From positions 12,028,001 to 12,092,000 of the forward strand of contig NC_063256.1 of NCBI RefSeq assembly GCF_019578655.1: a stretch of DNA of 64,000 bases, written 5' to 3'. This stretch comes from Ricinus communis. Taxonomy: Eukaryota > Streptophyta > Magnoliopsida > Malpighiales > Euphorbiaceae. Position numbers and translations under genes: made by a program. Shown here one piece after another: positions 11,806-24,104 of the stretch (positions are counted from its first letter, which is position 1; each line of letters begins with the position of its first letter). The notes under the pieces are model-generated. The model was not told the DNA's origin. It searched no databases and worked only from the letters and a program-made list of their open reading frames with translations.

Positions 11806-14465
11806 TAGTGAATAGGTACTTTAATAACATATTTTTACTTAAAACCTTAAACCAAACGTTTATTTCTCTCATTTCATAAACTTCAAATCATGTTTCGGTA
11901 GATCAATATCGACCAATTAACCTTTGTAATGTGGCTTACAAGATTTTCTATAAGATTATAATCAATAGATTGAAACCATATCTCCAGACATTAATAGATG
12001 ATCATCAAGCGGCTTTTGTAGCAAAGACATATTCAGGATAATATTTTAATTGTGCATAAATTCCTCCATGCCATTCAAAAACCTTGCTCCAGAAAGAATG
12101 CCTATATGGCTCTGAAGCTTGACCTCACCAAAGCTTATGATAAGGTCAATTCGAACTTCCTTAAAGGGTAATGGAGAAGATGGGGTTCCATATTCTCTTT
12201 ATCAACCTGATGAGTGTATCTCCACGGTGTCCTTTTCTATCCTTCTCAATGGTAGTCCCACCAAGCCATTCTATCCTTTTAGAGGTCTTAGGCAAGGAGA
12301 TCCCTTGTCTTCATACCTCTTTTTGCTGGTCATAAATTCTTTCTTTGCCTTTTCAAAAGCAGCCATATCCAACCAATAGTTCTCGGGGGTTAGAATTACT
12401 CGCAGGTGCCCTGTTCTATCTCACCTGCTTTTTACAAATGATACCATCCTTTTCGTTAAGGCTGATGTCCAAGAGGTCAGGGGGTTAAGGAAACTTTGGA
12501 CCATTACCAAGCTACATCAGGCCAGCTCTTTAACTTATCTAAATCAGGTGTATTTATTGGGCAATCAGTTTCTGCTCAAGCAAAGAGACAAATTCTAACT
12601 ATACTGGGGGTTAAACAAATTATAAAAGGGGATAAGTATCTAGGAGCCCCTATTATTTGAGGCAAAAGCAAGAAACAAACTTTAGATTTTCTTAAGAGCA
12701 GAATTTTACAGAGAATCTAAGGTTGGAAGTAGAAAATGTTATCTTATGGAGGTAGGGAAGTTATGATTAAATCTATACTATCATCGCTTCCCTCGTTCAT
12801 AATGTCTTGTTTTCTTGTTACCAGGAGTTTGTGTGAGGAGCTTAATGGTCTATTGGCTAAATTCTTGAGGAGCCAAGATATGAATAGTCATCGTGTGAGC
12901 TTTATTAGTTGGTCAAATATGTCCAAACCGAAGGAGCTAGGTGGATTCGGGTTCAGGGACCTGTTATTCTTTAATTTAGCTTTGTTGGCTAAGCAAGTCT
13001 GGAACCTTTTTAATGATCCCAATTTCATGTGGGCCAAAATTGTTAGGGCAATCTATTTTCCTCATTGTTCTTTCTGGGAGGCTAAGACTGGATATCGACC
13101 CTCACGAGTCTGGAGAAGTATGTTGACTACTAGAAATGTGCTTAAGCTAGAGGGCTTTTAGGTTGATTGGGAATGGGCAATCCACTTTCATTTAGGGTGA
13201 TCTATGGTTGCCCAGCACTCTAGGGTTTAAGCTCTTCTCTATTAGAACTCAGGACTTTAATCTTCATAGGGTGAGTGATGTTATCAGAGCTAGTGAGTAG
13301 GATTGTAGGGGATTAGCTAGTTATCTCACATCCCTAGAATTAAAAGCAATTACAATGTGCTAACCAAGTGCTGCCAATGAATCTGACAGATGGGTTTGGA
13401 AATTCTCAAAAGAAGGGCTCTATTCCGTTAAATCGGGATATTATGCCTTGAAAAACCAAGTTGAATTTCAAGAAGGGTCGAGCCCTTCCTCTCCTACTCA
13501 GCCATCTCTAACTTTCTAGAAAAAAATCTGAAAGGTTAACCTAACCCCAAAGATCAAGACCTTCTTATGGCGGGCTGCTAAGCAAGTCCTTCATGTTGGT
13601 AGGGTTCTCGTCCGTAGGAAGCTTAATGTGAATAATATATGTTGCTTATGTGATCAAAATCCTGAATCAGTGAAACACCTACTGTTGTTTTGTCCCATGG
13701 TGCGACTAGTATGGTTTACTTCTTTATTGGCCTACTCTCCCACTACATTTGAAGGGATCTCCTTTGCGGAATGGTGGAAAATAATGATGAGAACCTGTAA
13801 AGGTCCTAATATGGTTGACATTCTAACTAGAATTGGTTTCATAGGCTGTATGGAGAGGGATGAATGAGCTTATATTTTCAGGAACTCCTTTTGATCCTGT
13901 TAAGATTGGTAAGATTGGTGATTTTATTGCTAACAAGTTTTTATATGTGCCCAATACAGCTGCTATTATCTAATCTGAAGCTAATTTTCATCTAAATTTA
14001 ACCAACTTGCAACAATTTTCTTTCTACACTGAAGTAAAATTTAATGAGATGTCAGATTCAGCTGCTCTAGCTATCTTATGCAGGAAAGCTAATGGGTCTC
14101 TAGTGGATGGTGCTGCAGTGATGATTCCATGCTTAACTGAGGAGGCTGCAGAAGCCCAGGCGATTCTCCTTTGTCTCCAGGTTGCCCAGAATTTTGGGGT
14201 AGGATCTTTTGGCATATTTGGTGAAAACAAACTTCTTAGTAATGTTGTAAATGGCAATTCTCCTGTTCCTTGGGATACTCTTAGTACTGTTCACCAAGCA
14301 AAGGAGAGACTCCGTTATTTATTTTTTTTGTGAACTTTGGTTCTGTTTGTAAAACTAAGAATTCTATAGCCAGATGAGTGGCAGAGCGATTATCCAAGGG
14401 GAATCTCTCTTGTGCTTGGCTATTTGTTTCTCTTAGTAATGAATAAGTTATTTGACCCAAGAAAA

Positions 14466-16356
14466 TATCCTGAGTCGTACTTTTGTCGATTTAACATTGT
14501 TATGAAAATCATTAGCGCCATATATTAAAAGATAAATGAAACAAAGTATTTCTTTTTCAAATAAAGGTGGAAGTCAACTAAGAGAAACTATAAATTTCTC
14601 TTCCGCAAGTGAAAAAGCATCCATATTTGCATCTATTGATGAGTCAGAGGTAAATCTATTTTCAGACGAATCACTTGTAAAGAAAATATGTTTTGCGTTA
14701 TTGTTTATAATATAGTTAATATATTCAAATATTTAATATTGATGTTTCACTTGCTAAATATTATTTTCATATGTGCTGATCACATGGGGCAGTTTTTCAT
14801 GGTCCTTCTTAAAACATATTTTTTTAGCTCAAAATGAATTTCCAATTCTCAAAAGTAACTTAAAATAATTATATAATTTCTGTTTAATTATTATGTGTGT
14901 TATAAATTATTTTGACGATGACATCTTCTATTTATTTGTACGTTTCGTTGTTTCAGTTATGTAATATGCTAGGGACAAAATAATAATCACAAACTTTTTA
15001 TCTTAATACGATATATATAATCTATGTTTAAAATATTTTCATATTATTTTTTTTTCATTATATTTTAATATATTTATTTATACTAGTGTCTTAATATTAA
15101 TAGATAATAACAAAATAAAAATTATCATGAATTAAACTCGCATATCTAGTATGATATGTAGAGAGATAAATTTCAAATTCATTACCAACTAAAGCCAGCT
15201 TAGACAGACTTTATATAGATTAAATTAAAAGAATTGGTCAAATTTGACAAAAAAAACACAAATATCTAATTTATTTCTTTTACTAAGAGACCTTTAATGT
15301 AATAATAAATCGTTTAGTAGACATGTTCCATCAATTTATTGATACTATTAATTGAAAAGTCATTAATCAGTTCTATCTTCTTGGACACTATAAAAATAGT
15401 TGAATATTTATAAGCCACATGAGTTAACTAATTGAAATTCTTATCAAACTCGTTGGCTATGGAAGTAGTAAATGCACATTAGTTGACTAAATGTCCAAAA
15501 TACAATTATTGGACTTTATTAGAGACATATTTCATTGGTTCCATACTATTAAATTTGTAGGTTGTTTCTTTAAAAATTAATTTTAGCATCTCATATAATT
15601 ATTGATGTTTCTCTTTCAAAGAAGTAGATGTCGAAATTTAAGAACACAAGTCTCAAAGAGAGAGAATGTGTGTATTAAAGAGAGAATAATAAGAAAAAAG
15701 TAAAAAGAAAAAAGATAAACCAAGAAGGTAAAACTATAAAAGAACAAAAACATAGAGATAGCTTTGAATTTTTTTTTGTCTAAAAACAGGGTATATAGTA
15801 TAATTTTTCTATTATTTTAGATTCTACATATTAATTCACTTAATTTTAACTTTAATCTTTCATAAATAAATGAATCAAATTTATTTATAATCGGATTAAG
15901 CCCAAATTTGTCTAACTATTTATTTTTTAAATATATAGGAAATGGGATATAAATTTTATTTTTGCTGCCAATTTCTTTTAGAGTTAAAGTATGAAAATAA
16001 TTTGTTTATGCGGTATTTTTTTATCTGCATTATGATATTCTATTGATATTTTTTAGTATATTTTCAGTACTCTTAAATAAATTTTTTATTTTAATTATAT
16101 GGATATTAAAATAATAAGTAAAATAAAAAAGATGACATAAATTTCTCTAAATTTAACAAAAGCAAACATCAACAAATAAATAAAAATGACTGATGTATAT
16201 TTATTTTTGAATAAAATAATTACCTTAAGCTAATCCTTTTATACTTCAGTCAGAGCAGTAAATTTTTTAGTTACAAGGTCTCATCCAAATCTAGAGCTAT
16301 AACATAAAAGATTGCAATAATTATTGTATATTTGTTTAAACCATTTTAAACGGTTT
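14466..16356. other. A/T-rich intergenic DNA, no gene seen
   Basis: No open frame of useful length, no inverted repeat and no RNA gene recognised. Several purine-rich tracts occur near 15650-15730. Confidence 0.5.
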
Positions 16357-16579
16357 AAATATTAAGAATAATTCTTATTACATCCAAGTTTTTCATTCAA
16401 AGGAGGGAGTGTCTTTTTCTCAAAAGTTCCTTTACCTAACAAGCCATTGCTATCGCGCCAACCCCGATTCGCAGCATCAACCATGAGTTTCAATAACTCG
16501 TTAATTTTCTCAGCTCTCCACGTTTTATATTTTTCATGAACTCTTCCTGAAATTTTGTTATTTCTTTGATTTGTATCTC
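16357..16579 (-). pseudogene. Myb/SANT-like DNA-binding domain exon remnant
   Basis: Read on the minus strand, an uninterrupted frame of about 70 codons encodes T-W-R-A-E-K-I-N-E-L-L, then D-A-A-N-R-G-W-R-D-S-N-G and K-G-T-F-E-K-K-T-L-P-P-L-N. The W, the R-G-W-R-D and the K-G-T-F spacing resemble the plant Myb/SANT-like (Myb_DNA-bind_3) domain found in L10-interacting MYB proteins and in the accessory protein of PIF/Harbinger transposons. It starts right after a good splice acceptor (TTACAATAG) and ends at a stop, so it looks like one exon of such a gene. No partner exon or transposase is visible near it, so I treat it as a fragment. Confidence 0.5.
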
Positions 16580-18440
16580 CTATTGTAATATTATTTTATT
16601 ATACAATTCCATATATAATAAACCAATATAAATAACATAAAAGAAACACTGCTATTAAAAAACTAATGAAATTTAAATACTTTAAAGATATTTCATAGAA
16701 ATTATATTATAATAACAATAAATTAATGAAATTTTTATTGGTAGGCGTGTGAAAATATTTTTCTGCCACCAAATTAAGAGTAGAGATTGCATTGCAAGAG
16801 TTGCCTATAGTGAAATTGTTATTGCATTTCATCATATCATATGTATTGACACAGTTGTTAATAAACAATAACAACAAAACTAACTAAATAAAAACATTAA
16901 CATGGTAAGTGGGAAAGGATGGTAGCATGATAGCACCAAGTTAGGTAGGAAAAATAGAGGGCAAATATGGATTTACATCCTTTGGCTTTTGGGAGATTGC
17001 TTTATTTCCTTTTGGATATTTTCATTGTAAATTCAATTGACGTGCACAGTGTAAGAACAATAATGAGAACAAGAACAAGAATAGATATTAGAAGAGGATC
17101 TCCAACTTAAATTATTTCAAAGAATTTTCTTGAGTAAAATCGAAATCTTTTTATTCCTAGACACTCTAACAGTCATGAATTTTGTTTTCTCTATATCAAT
17201 ACTACAAGTGAATGCATAATAAATATAATTTTTAACGAATTTATATCAAAAGAAATTTTATTAATATACACATAAAAATAATAAAAAGCCATATAATAAT
17301 TTTATAATTGTTGAAAAGGATATGCAATAGTGAGACTAAAAAGAAGAAATACTTGTCATTTCTTTTTTTTTTTTTTTGCTTTCTTTTCAGTAATAAACGA
17401 CTTCTCTGCTTGGAAAAAGTCTACTCAAATATTGAGGTACGGATGAAAGAATTTTTTTTTAATTTCTTATATACTAACCTACAAAAGTCATTCAAAGTAC
17501 ACAAAATTTTATTGTTTATAAAAATCTAGGATTTCTTAAATATGGGTTTACTTTTATTAACTATTTTAAAGTTTTAATTGAATATTTCTTAATTTTTATA
17601 GCTTTTTTTTTTAAGTTTATAAAAGTCATTATTAAATACACTCTAACTTTTAGGATTAAATACCCTATAACTTTTAACATCTATCAAAGTATTTAAAAGT
17701 TTAAATTGAATACACTCCATAAAAGTCAGGGCGCACTCAATAATAACTTTGAAAAATTTTATAGTCATGCAGTATTCAATATAAATTTTTAAAAACTTTA
17801 AAAAAGTCTATAAAAATTATGAGGTATTCAATTATAATTTCTATAAAATATTTAAGAGTAAGCTAATATTTAAAAAATTATTGACTTTTATAAACATGAA
17901 CTTTTATATATTTTTAATGACTTTTTATACATTGTTATGAATAAAAATTCTTAAAATTTCTCTTTCACTTTTCTTTAAGTTTTCAATAAAATTTTCTTTT
18001 GAAAATTCATCTTTTTTCTTTTTAAATTCTTCTATATTATCATCTTCATTCCTCGTTACTGTATTCTTCATCTTAAACAATATAAGAAATTAGATGAAAC
18101 TACTAATAATAATTTCTTGTACTCACATATACAAAAAATTATTTAAAACTTTTTAATTTTATTTTAAAATGGCCCTTATAAAAAATATGAATTTTAAATG
18201 AAGCATCTAATGAGTTATTTTGAGCAAACAATCCTAGCATATAGACTTCTAGATTTTATTATGAAGATTATTTATATAACTTTTATGTTGGTAAGCATAA
18301 TTATAGGTTTAAGTATTTATCAAATAATTAGTAAGCGTGATTATTATTGACTTAAGTATTTATCAAATAAGTAATAAAATAAAATATAATAAGTATGACA
18401 TTAATTTAATGGTTTAATTGGAAACAAATTATAATATGAT
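16580..18440. other. A/T-rich intergenic DNA with repeat-like patches
   Basis: No gene seen. Around 17600-17900 the motifs AAAAGTC and a TTCAAT-type pentamer recur in both orientations around CAGGGCGCACTC, which looks like an eroded hAT-type MITE, but I could not set its borders. The short frame at 17308-17529 plus is A/T-driven and unsupported. Confidence 0.4.
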
Positions 18441-18449
18441 AATTTCTTT

Positions 18450-19186
18450 AGCCTATTGCATAAATAAGCTCCTGAACTATAGGTCAAAATACACATATCA
18501 CCCAAATGTTCACTTTTGCCTGTAAAGGCTCTTATACTTTTCAGAATTCATCATTCAAGCCTTTTGACTAATTACAATAGTCAACCATTTATTTGGTTAA
18601 AAAAAATCAAAAAGTAAATAACAGTCCTGCTCTCTTTCATTTTCCTTCTTCATTCCTTCCTACCATCTCTTTCTCATTTTTTAGTTCCTAACCAACAAAC
18701 TAAATTTTAAAAAATAAAATAAAATTCTAATGAGCATGATATGCCACTGTCATCATCTTTACTGCCACTCTCTTTGGTAATTAAGAATTTGATATATAAA
18801 TTTTAATTCATTTTTTTATTTCAATTTAATCTTGCAATTTTTTTCTCTTTGTTTATAGCATTGGGTTAATTAAGATAATGATTAGTTGATGGGTATTGAG
18901 AATTTAGATTAGAAGTCATTAATGGAGGCTATGGAAAAGAATAAAGAACAACAAAGAAGAATAAAGAGGAAAGAAAAGGAAGGCTAATGAAGGAAAGAGA
19001 AAGGAAATGAAAAGAGTAGGACTCGCAATATTATTTTTTATTTTTCATCCAGCAAATAATTAATTAATGGTAAAGGGCTTGAATAATGATTTTTGAAAAG
19101 TTTAAGAGCATGTATAGGTAAAAGTGATTGTTTGGGTGATATATACATTTTGACCTATATTCAGGGATTATTTGTGCAATAAGCCT
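18450..19186. mobile_element. Non-autonomous Mutator-like element (TIR-MULE)
   Basis: The element is 737 bp with terminal inverted repeats of over 100 bp. The left end reads AGCCTATTGCATAAATAA and the reverse complement of the right end reads AGGCTTATTGCACAAATAA, and similarity continues inward through GGTCAAAATA, ATATCACCCAAA and CATTATTCAAGCC-like blocks. It is flanked by a perfect 9-bp target duplication, AATTTCTTT, at 18441-18449 and 19187-19195, the length made by Mutator transposases. No transposase is encoded, so it must have been moved in trans. Confidence 0.85.
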
Positions 19187-21589
19187 AATTTCTTTTTAAA
19201 AGGAATTATTTTCTTAATAAAATAAATATTCATGTTGTGAGATAAAAAATTTAAAAATAGTATGAATTTAATACAACAATGAAATGAATTTTGTTACTTG
19301 TGTACGAAGTTGCATATAATATTATAGGAATAATTACAAATTTGACATTTTAACTTTTTCATTTTCTCTATTTTGGCGTTCAGACTATTTTTTTGTTCAA
19401 ATAAGTGTTTAAACCTGCTAAAAATGTTCAATATAGTGTCTCTAGCTGATTTTATAGTTTAAACTACTTGACTTATTTTGAATAATAAATTGACTTAAAT
19501 ATCCTCTTTTAAAATAATATCATATTTCTTTTATTTTTTTATCCATTTTTAACATTACTTTTTCTAAATTCATTTATTTTTCAAAAGATTAAAAGAAAAA
19601 AAGTAAAATTATTTTGTTCTTTTTCCATTCAAATAAGAATTGCAAGAAATTAAATGTTGTTTACTTATTTTTTACTTTTTTCCATTCACCTCAAATTAAA
19701 AATAAAATATATTCTATCACCTCAAAATTGTAATACCCCGAATTTTTATATATTTAATAATGAGATATTTTTCCATATCCAATTAGTTTGATTTTTAAGG
19801 AGTTAATTAAATAAATTATTTGAGGAATAAATTATATTTTTATTTGATTATTCAAATTTTAATTGTGTGTAGGATTTAATTGGAGGATTTATTTTGGAAT
19901 AAGGATTGAAAGTATAATGTTATTTTTATGAGGGTTTAATGGAAATTTGTGACTTTGGTATTTTTGTAAATAAATATGTCTGTCAGAGGTATTTGTGTAA
20001 TTGTGTATTTTCAATAATTCGGATTTGGCCCAAATTAATTAGTTAAGGGCTTAATTGAAAGGATAAAGGAAAGTTTAGGGGTTAAATTGAAATTCTGCAG
20101 GATGAGATTGTAAGTAATTAAGAAAGTTGAGGGACCAAGTTGTAATAAGGAAAAGTTCGAGGGCCTAATGTCGATATTGAAAGGAAAGAAAATCGAGGAG
20201 AGAGAAAGTATATCGGGGGAAGAAGAAGAGAAGAGAGAGAGAGGCTGGGGCCTTGGGCGCCAGTGGCGTGACGGCGGCTCGCGTGAGGAGGAAGATGGCC
20301 GAAGCTTCCTTACCGCCGTGCGAGCACTTCCTGTGTCGGTGGCTGTTGATCTTGGTGCCGATTGACTTCTCTCGGCCTTGGCTTTGTGTTGGCGGCAGCG
20401 GTGTCGACAGTGGTGGCAGGAAACGGAAGATCCGGTGGAGAGAGAAAATGGAGGCAGCCGAAGTTTTTGGGCTTTTCCGGCGAGCTCCGGCGGAGGATGG
20501 ACGATCGGAGGACATATCCCGACTCTTCTCAGCTCAAGCTTCGCGATGGCACCGGTTTTGTGGCGATCAGGCTCCGTTTGCAAGTCGACGGCTGAGATCG
20601 TCCGCAAATCTCTCTGGACGATCGGATGTCAGATCGGAAAATCGGAAGCGGGGATCGTCGTCAGCGCGTCGTTATGAGTCCGATGGTGAGTTCGGATCGT
20701 CGATCGGACTCTAGCGGCTGGAGGCGAGTCGACCGAGCGATCGAGCGTCTCGGTAATTTTCTTTGGCCTGAAATTCTTGGTTTAATTGTTTCTATTGGAT
20801 TATATTGAGTATTTGATAATATTTGTGAGTTAAAAATAATTGTCGGTCAGTTTGCCTGCCTCGTGTTTTGTGCTGTGTGGCGGAGTCGGAAAATAGTGAA
20901 GTTTGGGGACCCGACTCCCGTTGTTTAAATTGTTGGATATTTGAAGTGTTTTTCTGGCAGGTCCTGGACCCGTTTTTACGGGGGGTAATGTTCGTGTTGT
21001 AGGGGAGGTTCTGCCGGATTTTCGGTAGAATTCTCCCGAGTCGAGATTCTTAGACAGTCAGTCCTAGGAATCTAGACCTAGGGTCTATTGTAATTGTTTC
21101 AGCGTTTTGATAAATTGTTTTCTGTGACTAGATTGTCCGTTTGTTCGGCTCGCTCCAACCGAGGCACCGGAGCAGAGCTAGGAGGTCGCCCAATCCTGTG
21201 AGTTAAAGTCATTTAATCATTGCATTATTGCTAAGTCTGATTTTAATATGCTATTTTGGAAGTTTATGCATAACATGGTTATTAGTATCACAACGTAAAT
21301 AATTTCACTGGATTATTAATTATTGAAGATAATATAAATATCATTATTAGTGATGTTATAATAATACCAAATATTATCAGTTTTCCACGTGAGTTGCCTG
21401 ATGTATTACTCTTAATTGTTAATCGATATTTTGATATGGTTGAATGATTTCATTATACAATGATATTTATTAAATGGATGATTGTGTTTTGGGAAATGTG
21501 GCTTTCGTAGAACATGCCACCTGGTGGGTACATCAGGACCGCGTGCGCACCGGTAATGATCATGGACATAAGGTTATTATGGATTTGTT

Positions 21590-21760
21590 TGCCCTGATCG
21601 AGCATTGCTCTCTGGGCTGAGTTCAGTTGATTGCCGGAGTTAAGGTCCCTGGTCGAGCATTACTCTCGGGGCGCCGGCTTATTTGGATACTTAAGTGACC
21701 AGACTGGAGGTAAGGTCCCTGGTCGAGCATTGCTCTCGGGGCGCCAGTCTTATTGGATTA
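21590..21760. repeat. Three tandem copies of a motif inside the solo LTR
   Basis: The block TCGAGCATTGCTCTCGGG recurs three times with small changes, at about 21598, 21653 and 21723. The last two copies share the longer context GGTCCCTGGTCGAGCAT and the following GGCGCC. Units are about 55-75 bp apart. GAGCATTGCTC is itself partly palindromic, so the repeat could be a structural or protein-binding element of the LTR. Confidence 0.75.
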
Positions 21761-21835
21761 AGAGAGCCGAATGGCTACTAGATTTTGGGGTTTAGGGTTC
21801 TACTGAGCCACTTGTCCTGTAAAAGTAAAAATATA

Positions 21836-21867
21836 TTTTTATTTATTTATTTATTTATTTATTTATT
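21836..21867. repeat. (TTTA)n microsatellite in solo LTR
   Basis: About seven TTTA units in a row inside the gypsy solo LTR. Confidence 0.9.
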
Positions 21868-22839
21868 ATGGTATGATTATAATATGGATTGAATTTACAT
21901 GCATAGTTGATATATTAATTCGAATGATTAATATTTTCTGTGAACGAAGTAATAGGGTATGATTATAGTATGATTGGTAATTATGTACATGGTTTGATAT
22001 ACTGATTTGAATAATCTATGTTTTCTGAGAAGAAAGTAATAGTCTCTAGATTATTTGATTTTAACTCACTCTCGAGACTGACAGTCTCATTTTTACTGTT
22101 TTTTAGATTCATGACTGTTAGTCCTCTCGCAACTCTTATTCAGTAACCCGACTCCTTCATCATCGGGTGATGTATTTGATTTGGTATGTAAATTGGTAAA
22201 TCTTAGATTCTCCGCAGTAGTAATAGTAGATGTATCAGTTGTAAATTTTATGAGTTTCGGGTCTCGCCTAGTTTTTCTGGCAGACCGAAGTAATTATGTA
22301 AAATGTAGCTGTTAAGATAATTTATGGCTTTAATAACATTAATTGAGATGAGATTTGTTTAAGTCAGTGAGTGTCAGGCTTACTACGGGTTTCGGTGGCC
22401 TTACGCCTACCCATTCCCTAGTACCGGTCACGGGCCCACGGGTGGGGTCGTGACAAAAATAATATGAAGAGAAAAAAGGAAAGTATTGAGTGTTCTAAAA
22501 AAATAAACTTTAAAAATAAAAAAACTGAGTAATTTTTTAAAATAAATAAAAATTAAAAGAATTTAATCCAATATTTTGTTTAGTACTAAAGAAGATTTTA
22601 TAGAAAATAGAAAAAAAAATTAAGAAAAAGAGGAAAGAAGAAATTGAAAAAATTGTAAGTAAGGATGAATAAGGATATTTAGGTAATTTCATGTGTAAAA
22701 AAAAAATTAAATTATTACTTTAACATGTGAAATATGTAAGAGACAATATAATATATATAAATTAACAGGTTGAGAGACTTGATTGAATAAAAAAATAAAA
22801 AATTTAAGATATTAAATTTTTAATTATCTCTAATATTAT

Positions 22840-23087
22840 GTGGAATAATGTTTAAAGTAAACGTAAAAAATAAAAAAAATAATAAAAGGGAAATGATTAA
22901 ATTTATTTTTAAATAATTAAATAATAGATAAATAAGAAAATCAATAAAAGTCTATCAATGTCTACAAAAATATTTTTAAGTAAAGTCTGTGAAAGTTATA
23001 AAAGTCATTAAAAATTCAGAAATTTTTTAAAAGTAATTCATTTAAAAGAAGACTATAGAAATTTTTAAAAGTATTAATTAAATGAGA
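22840..23087. other. Intergenic DNA, nothing recognised
   Basis: A/T-rich stretch between two inverted-repeat elements. It has several AAAAGTC-like motifs similar to those near 17600-17900. Confidence 0.4.
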
Positions 23088-23391
23088 TAATTATAAAATT
23101 AATGTTTGAACTTGTTAAGATTTGACAATTAAATGTCTAAGCTTTTAAAAATTATAATTTAGTGTATAAACCTAGTAAATATTTATAATTAAGTGTATGA
23201 ATCTAGTAAATATTTATAATTGAGTATATATAGTAGGTCAACAACATATTACAGGTTATCCGTATCAAATTTTTACATAATGGTAATGTCAACTTATTTT
23301 AAAATTTAATAATCAAGTGTTTAAACTTTTAAAAGTAATAATTTAGTGTGTTAAATTAAAAATTATTAATATTTAAGTACGTGAAACTAAT

Positions 23392-23427
<36 letters not shown>

Positions 23428-23965
23428 CTAAAGTAGATAAATCAAACTATTATATTTTTATAATGAAAAATAATATTTATATAAAAAAGAAAAAAGTTAA
23501 TATAAACAATAAAAATTATAAAAATAGATAAAAATATATAGAAATTAAGAATATTTATTAATAATTAATATAACCGTCAAGATTATCATCCTCAATAATA
23601 ACTAATTTTAGTTTAGATGGTTATAGTGATGGATTAAAAAAATAATGTGTTGCTCAAGGTTGGATAGAGATTTCTTTAAAAAAATTAATGAAAATATAAT
23701 AATATAATGATAGTGATAATGTGAACGATGTATTAATCTATTAAGAATAGATATCTTTTAAAGATTTTTTTATCATATTAATTTTTTAATCTACTTAAAC
23801 TTATAATATATATTTTAATATTACAAGTTAGTAATTATTATTGACTTGCTAAATACATCCAATTATAGATATTTATTAAGTTCATATACTAAATTATAAT
23901 TTTTAAAAATTTAAATAATTTATTGTCAAATTTTAATAAATTCAGATACCATTTTTATAATTATA
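23088..23965. mobile_element. Long terminal-inverted-repeat element, non-autonomous
   Basis: The first roughly 115 bases match the reverse complement of the last 115: shared blocks include ATAATTATAAAA, ATTTGACAAT, TTTTAAAAATTATAATTTAGT and TAAATATTTATAATT with few differences. The interior is A/T-rich, carries a TA microsatellite and has no transposase. I could not find a target duplication, so the class (Mutator-like or another TIR family) and the exact ends are open. Confidence 0.6.
23394..23424. repeat. (TA)n microsatellite
   Basis: About 15 TA units inside the long inverted-repeat element upstream of SSADH. Confidence 0.95.
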
Positions 23966-24104
23966 AAAAATCTTCTACGTAGTTTATATAGTCAAATATT
24001 AATTATTTCCAATTTCACGTATTAAACTTTAACTTTTAAAAATTTAAATATTAAATTATTAAATTTTAACAAATAGTAATTATTCTTAATTAAATACAGC
24101 TTTT

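Larger units (their letters stand above)
10540..14440 (+). pseudogene. LINE ORF2 (endonuclease, reverse transcriptase, RNase H), broken
   Basis: Endonuclease remnants lie at about 10540-11240 (P-W-L-V-I-G followed, after a frameshift, by F-N-A-I-D and later F-T-W-S-N-N). The reverse transcriptase lies at about 11600-13160: Y-R-P-I-N-L-C-N-V-A-Y-K near 11915, L-D-L-T-K-A-Y-D-K near 12120, G-L-R-Q-G-D-P-L-S near 12290, then F-T-N-D-T where active LINEs have F-A-D-D, so the first catalytic Asp is replaced by Asn. A zf-RVT region is at 13390-13870 and an RNase H-like part at 14030-14333. At least ten stops or frameshifts are visible. Confidence 0.8.
8480..14465 (+). mobile_element. Degenerate full-length LINE (plant L1 type, with RNase H)
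   Basis: The order of domains is that of plant L1-type LINEs: a gag-like ORF1 with a DUF4283-type region and zinc knuckle, then an ORF2 with apurinic endonuclease, reverse transcriptase, zf-RVT domain and a C-terminal RNase H-like domain. All frames are interrupted by stops and frameshifts, so the element is dead. The 5' edge is approximate because I could not find a target duplication; the 3' edge is set just after the last coding remnant, near an A-rich tail at about 14458. Two poly-G runs, at 10954-10975 and 11780-11805, are described separately. Confidence 0.85.
19729..22455. mobile_element. Solo LTR of a Ty3-gypsy (chromovirus/Tekay-like) retrotransposon
   Basis: The 2727-bp block begins TGTAATACCCCGAA and ends GGTCGTGACA, the TG...CA termini usual for plant gypsy LTRs. 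It is flanked by a perfect 5-bp duplication, AAAAT, at 19724-19728 and 22456-22460. No internal retrotransposon sequence and no second LTR are present, so it arose by recombination between two LTRs. The stretch 20160-20760 is far richer in G+C and in CpG than its surroundings and holds chance open frames on both strands (for example 20035-20607 minus and 20253-20714 plus), which I do not call genes. The assignment to Tekay rests on LTR length and end sequence only. Confidence 0.85.
19326..22830. mobile_element. Mutator-like element split by a solo gypsy LTR
   Basis: The left end starts AGGAATAATTACAAATTT and the reverse complement of the right end starts GAGATAATTAAAAATTT, with inward similarity that includes AACCTG near 19415 and TAAATATCCT near 19495, so the inverted repeat is well over 100 bp. 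A perfect 9-bp target duplication, TAATATTAT, lies at 19317-19325 and 22831-22839. Removing the inner LTR and one copy of its 5-bp duplication leaves about 773 bp, a normal MITE size. The LTR must therefore have landed in this element after it was in place. Confidence 0.8.

Noticed and set aside
20035..20714. Open frames of up to 190 codons on both strands in a G+C-rich block
   Set aside because: They lie wholly inside the gypsy solo LTR, overlap each other in all frames, show no domain and are explained by base composition.
21590..21760. CRISPR-like repeat and spacer pattern
   Set aside because: Only three unequal units in a plant LTR; it is a tandem repeat of the LTR.
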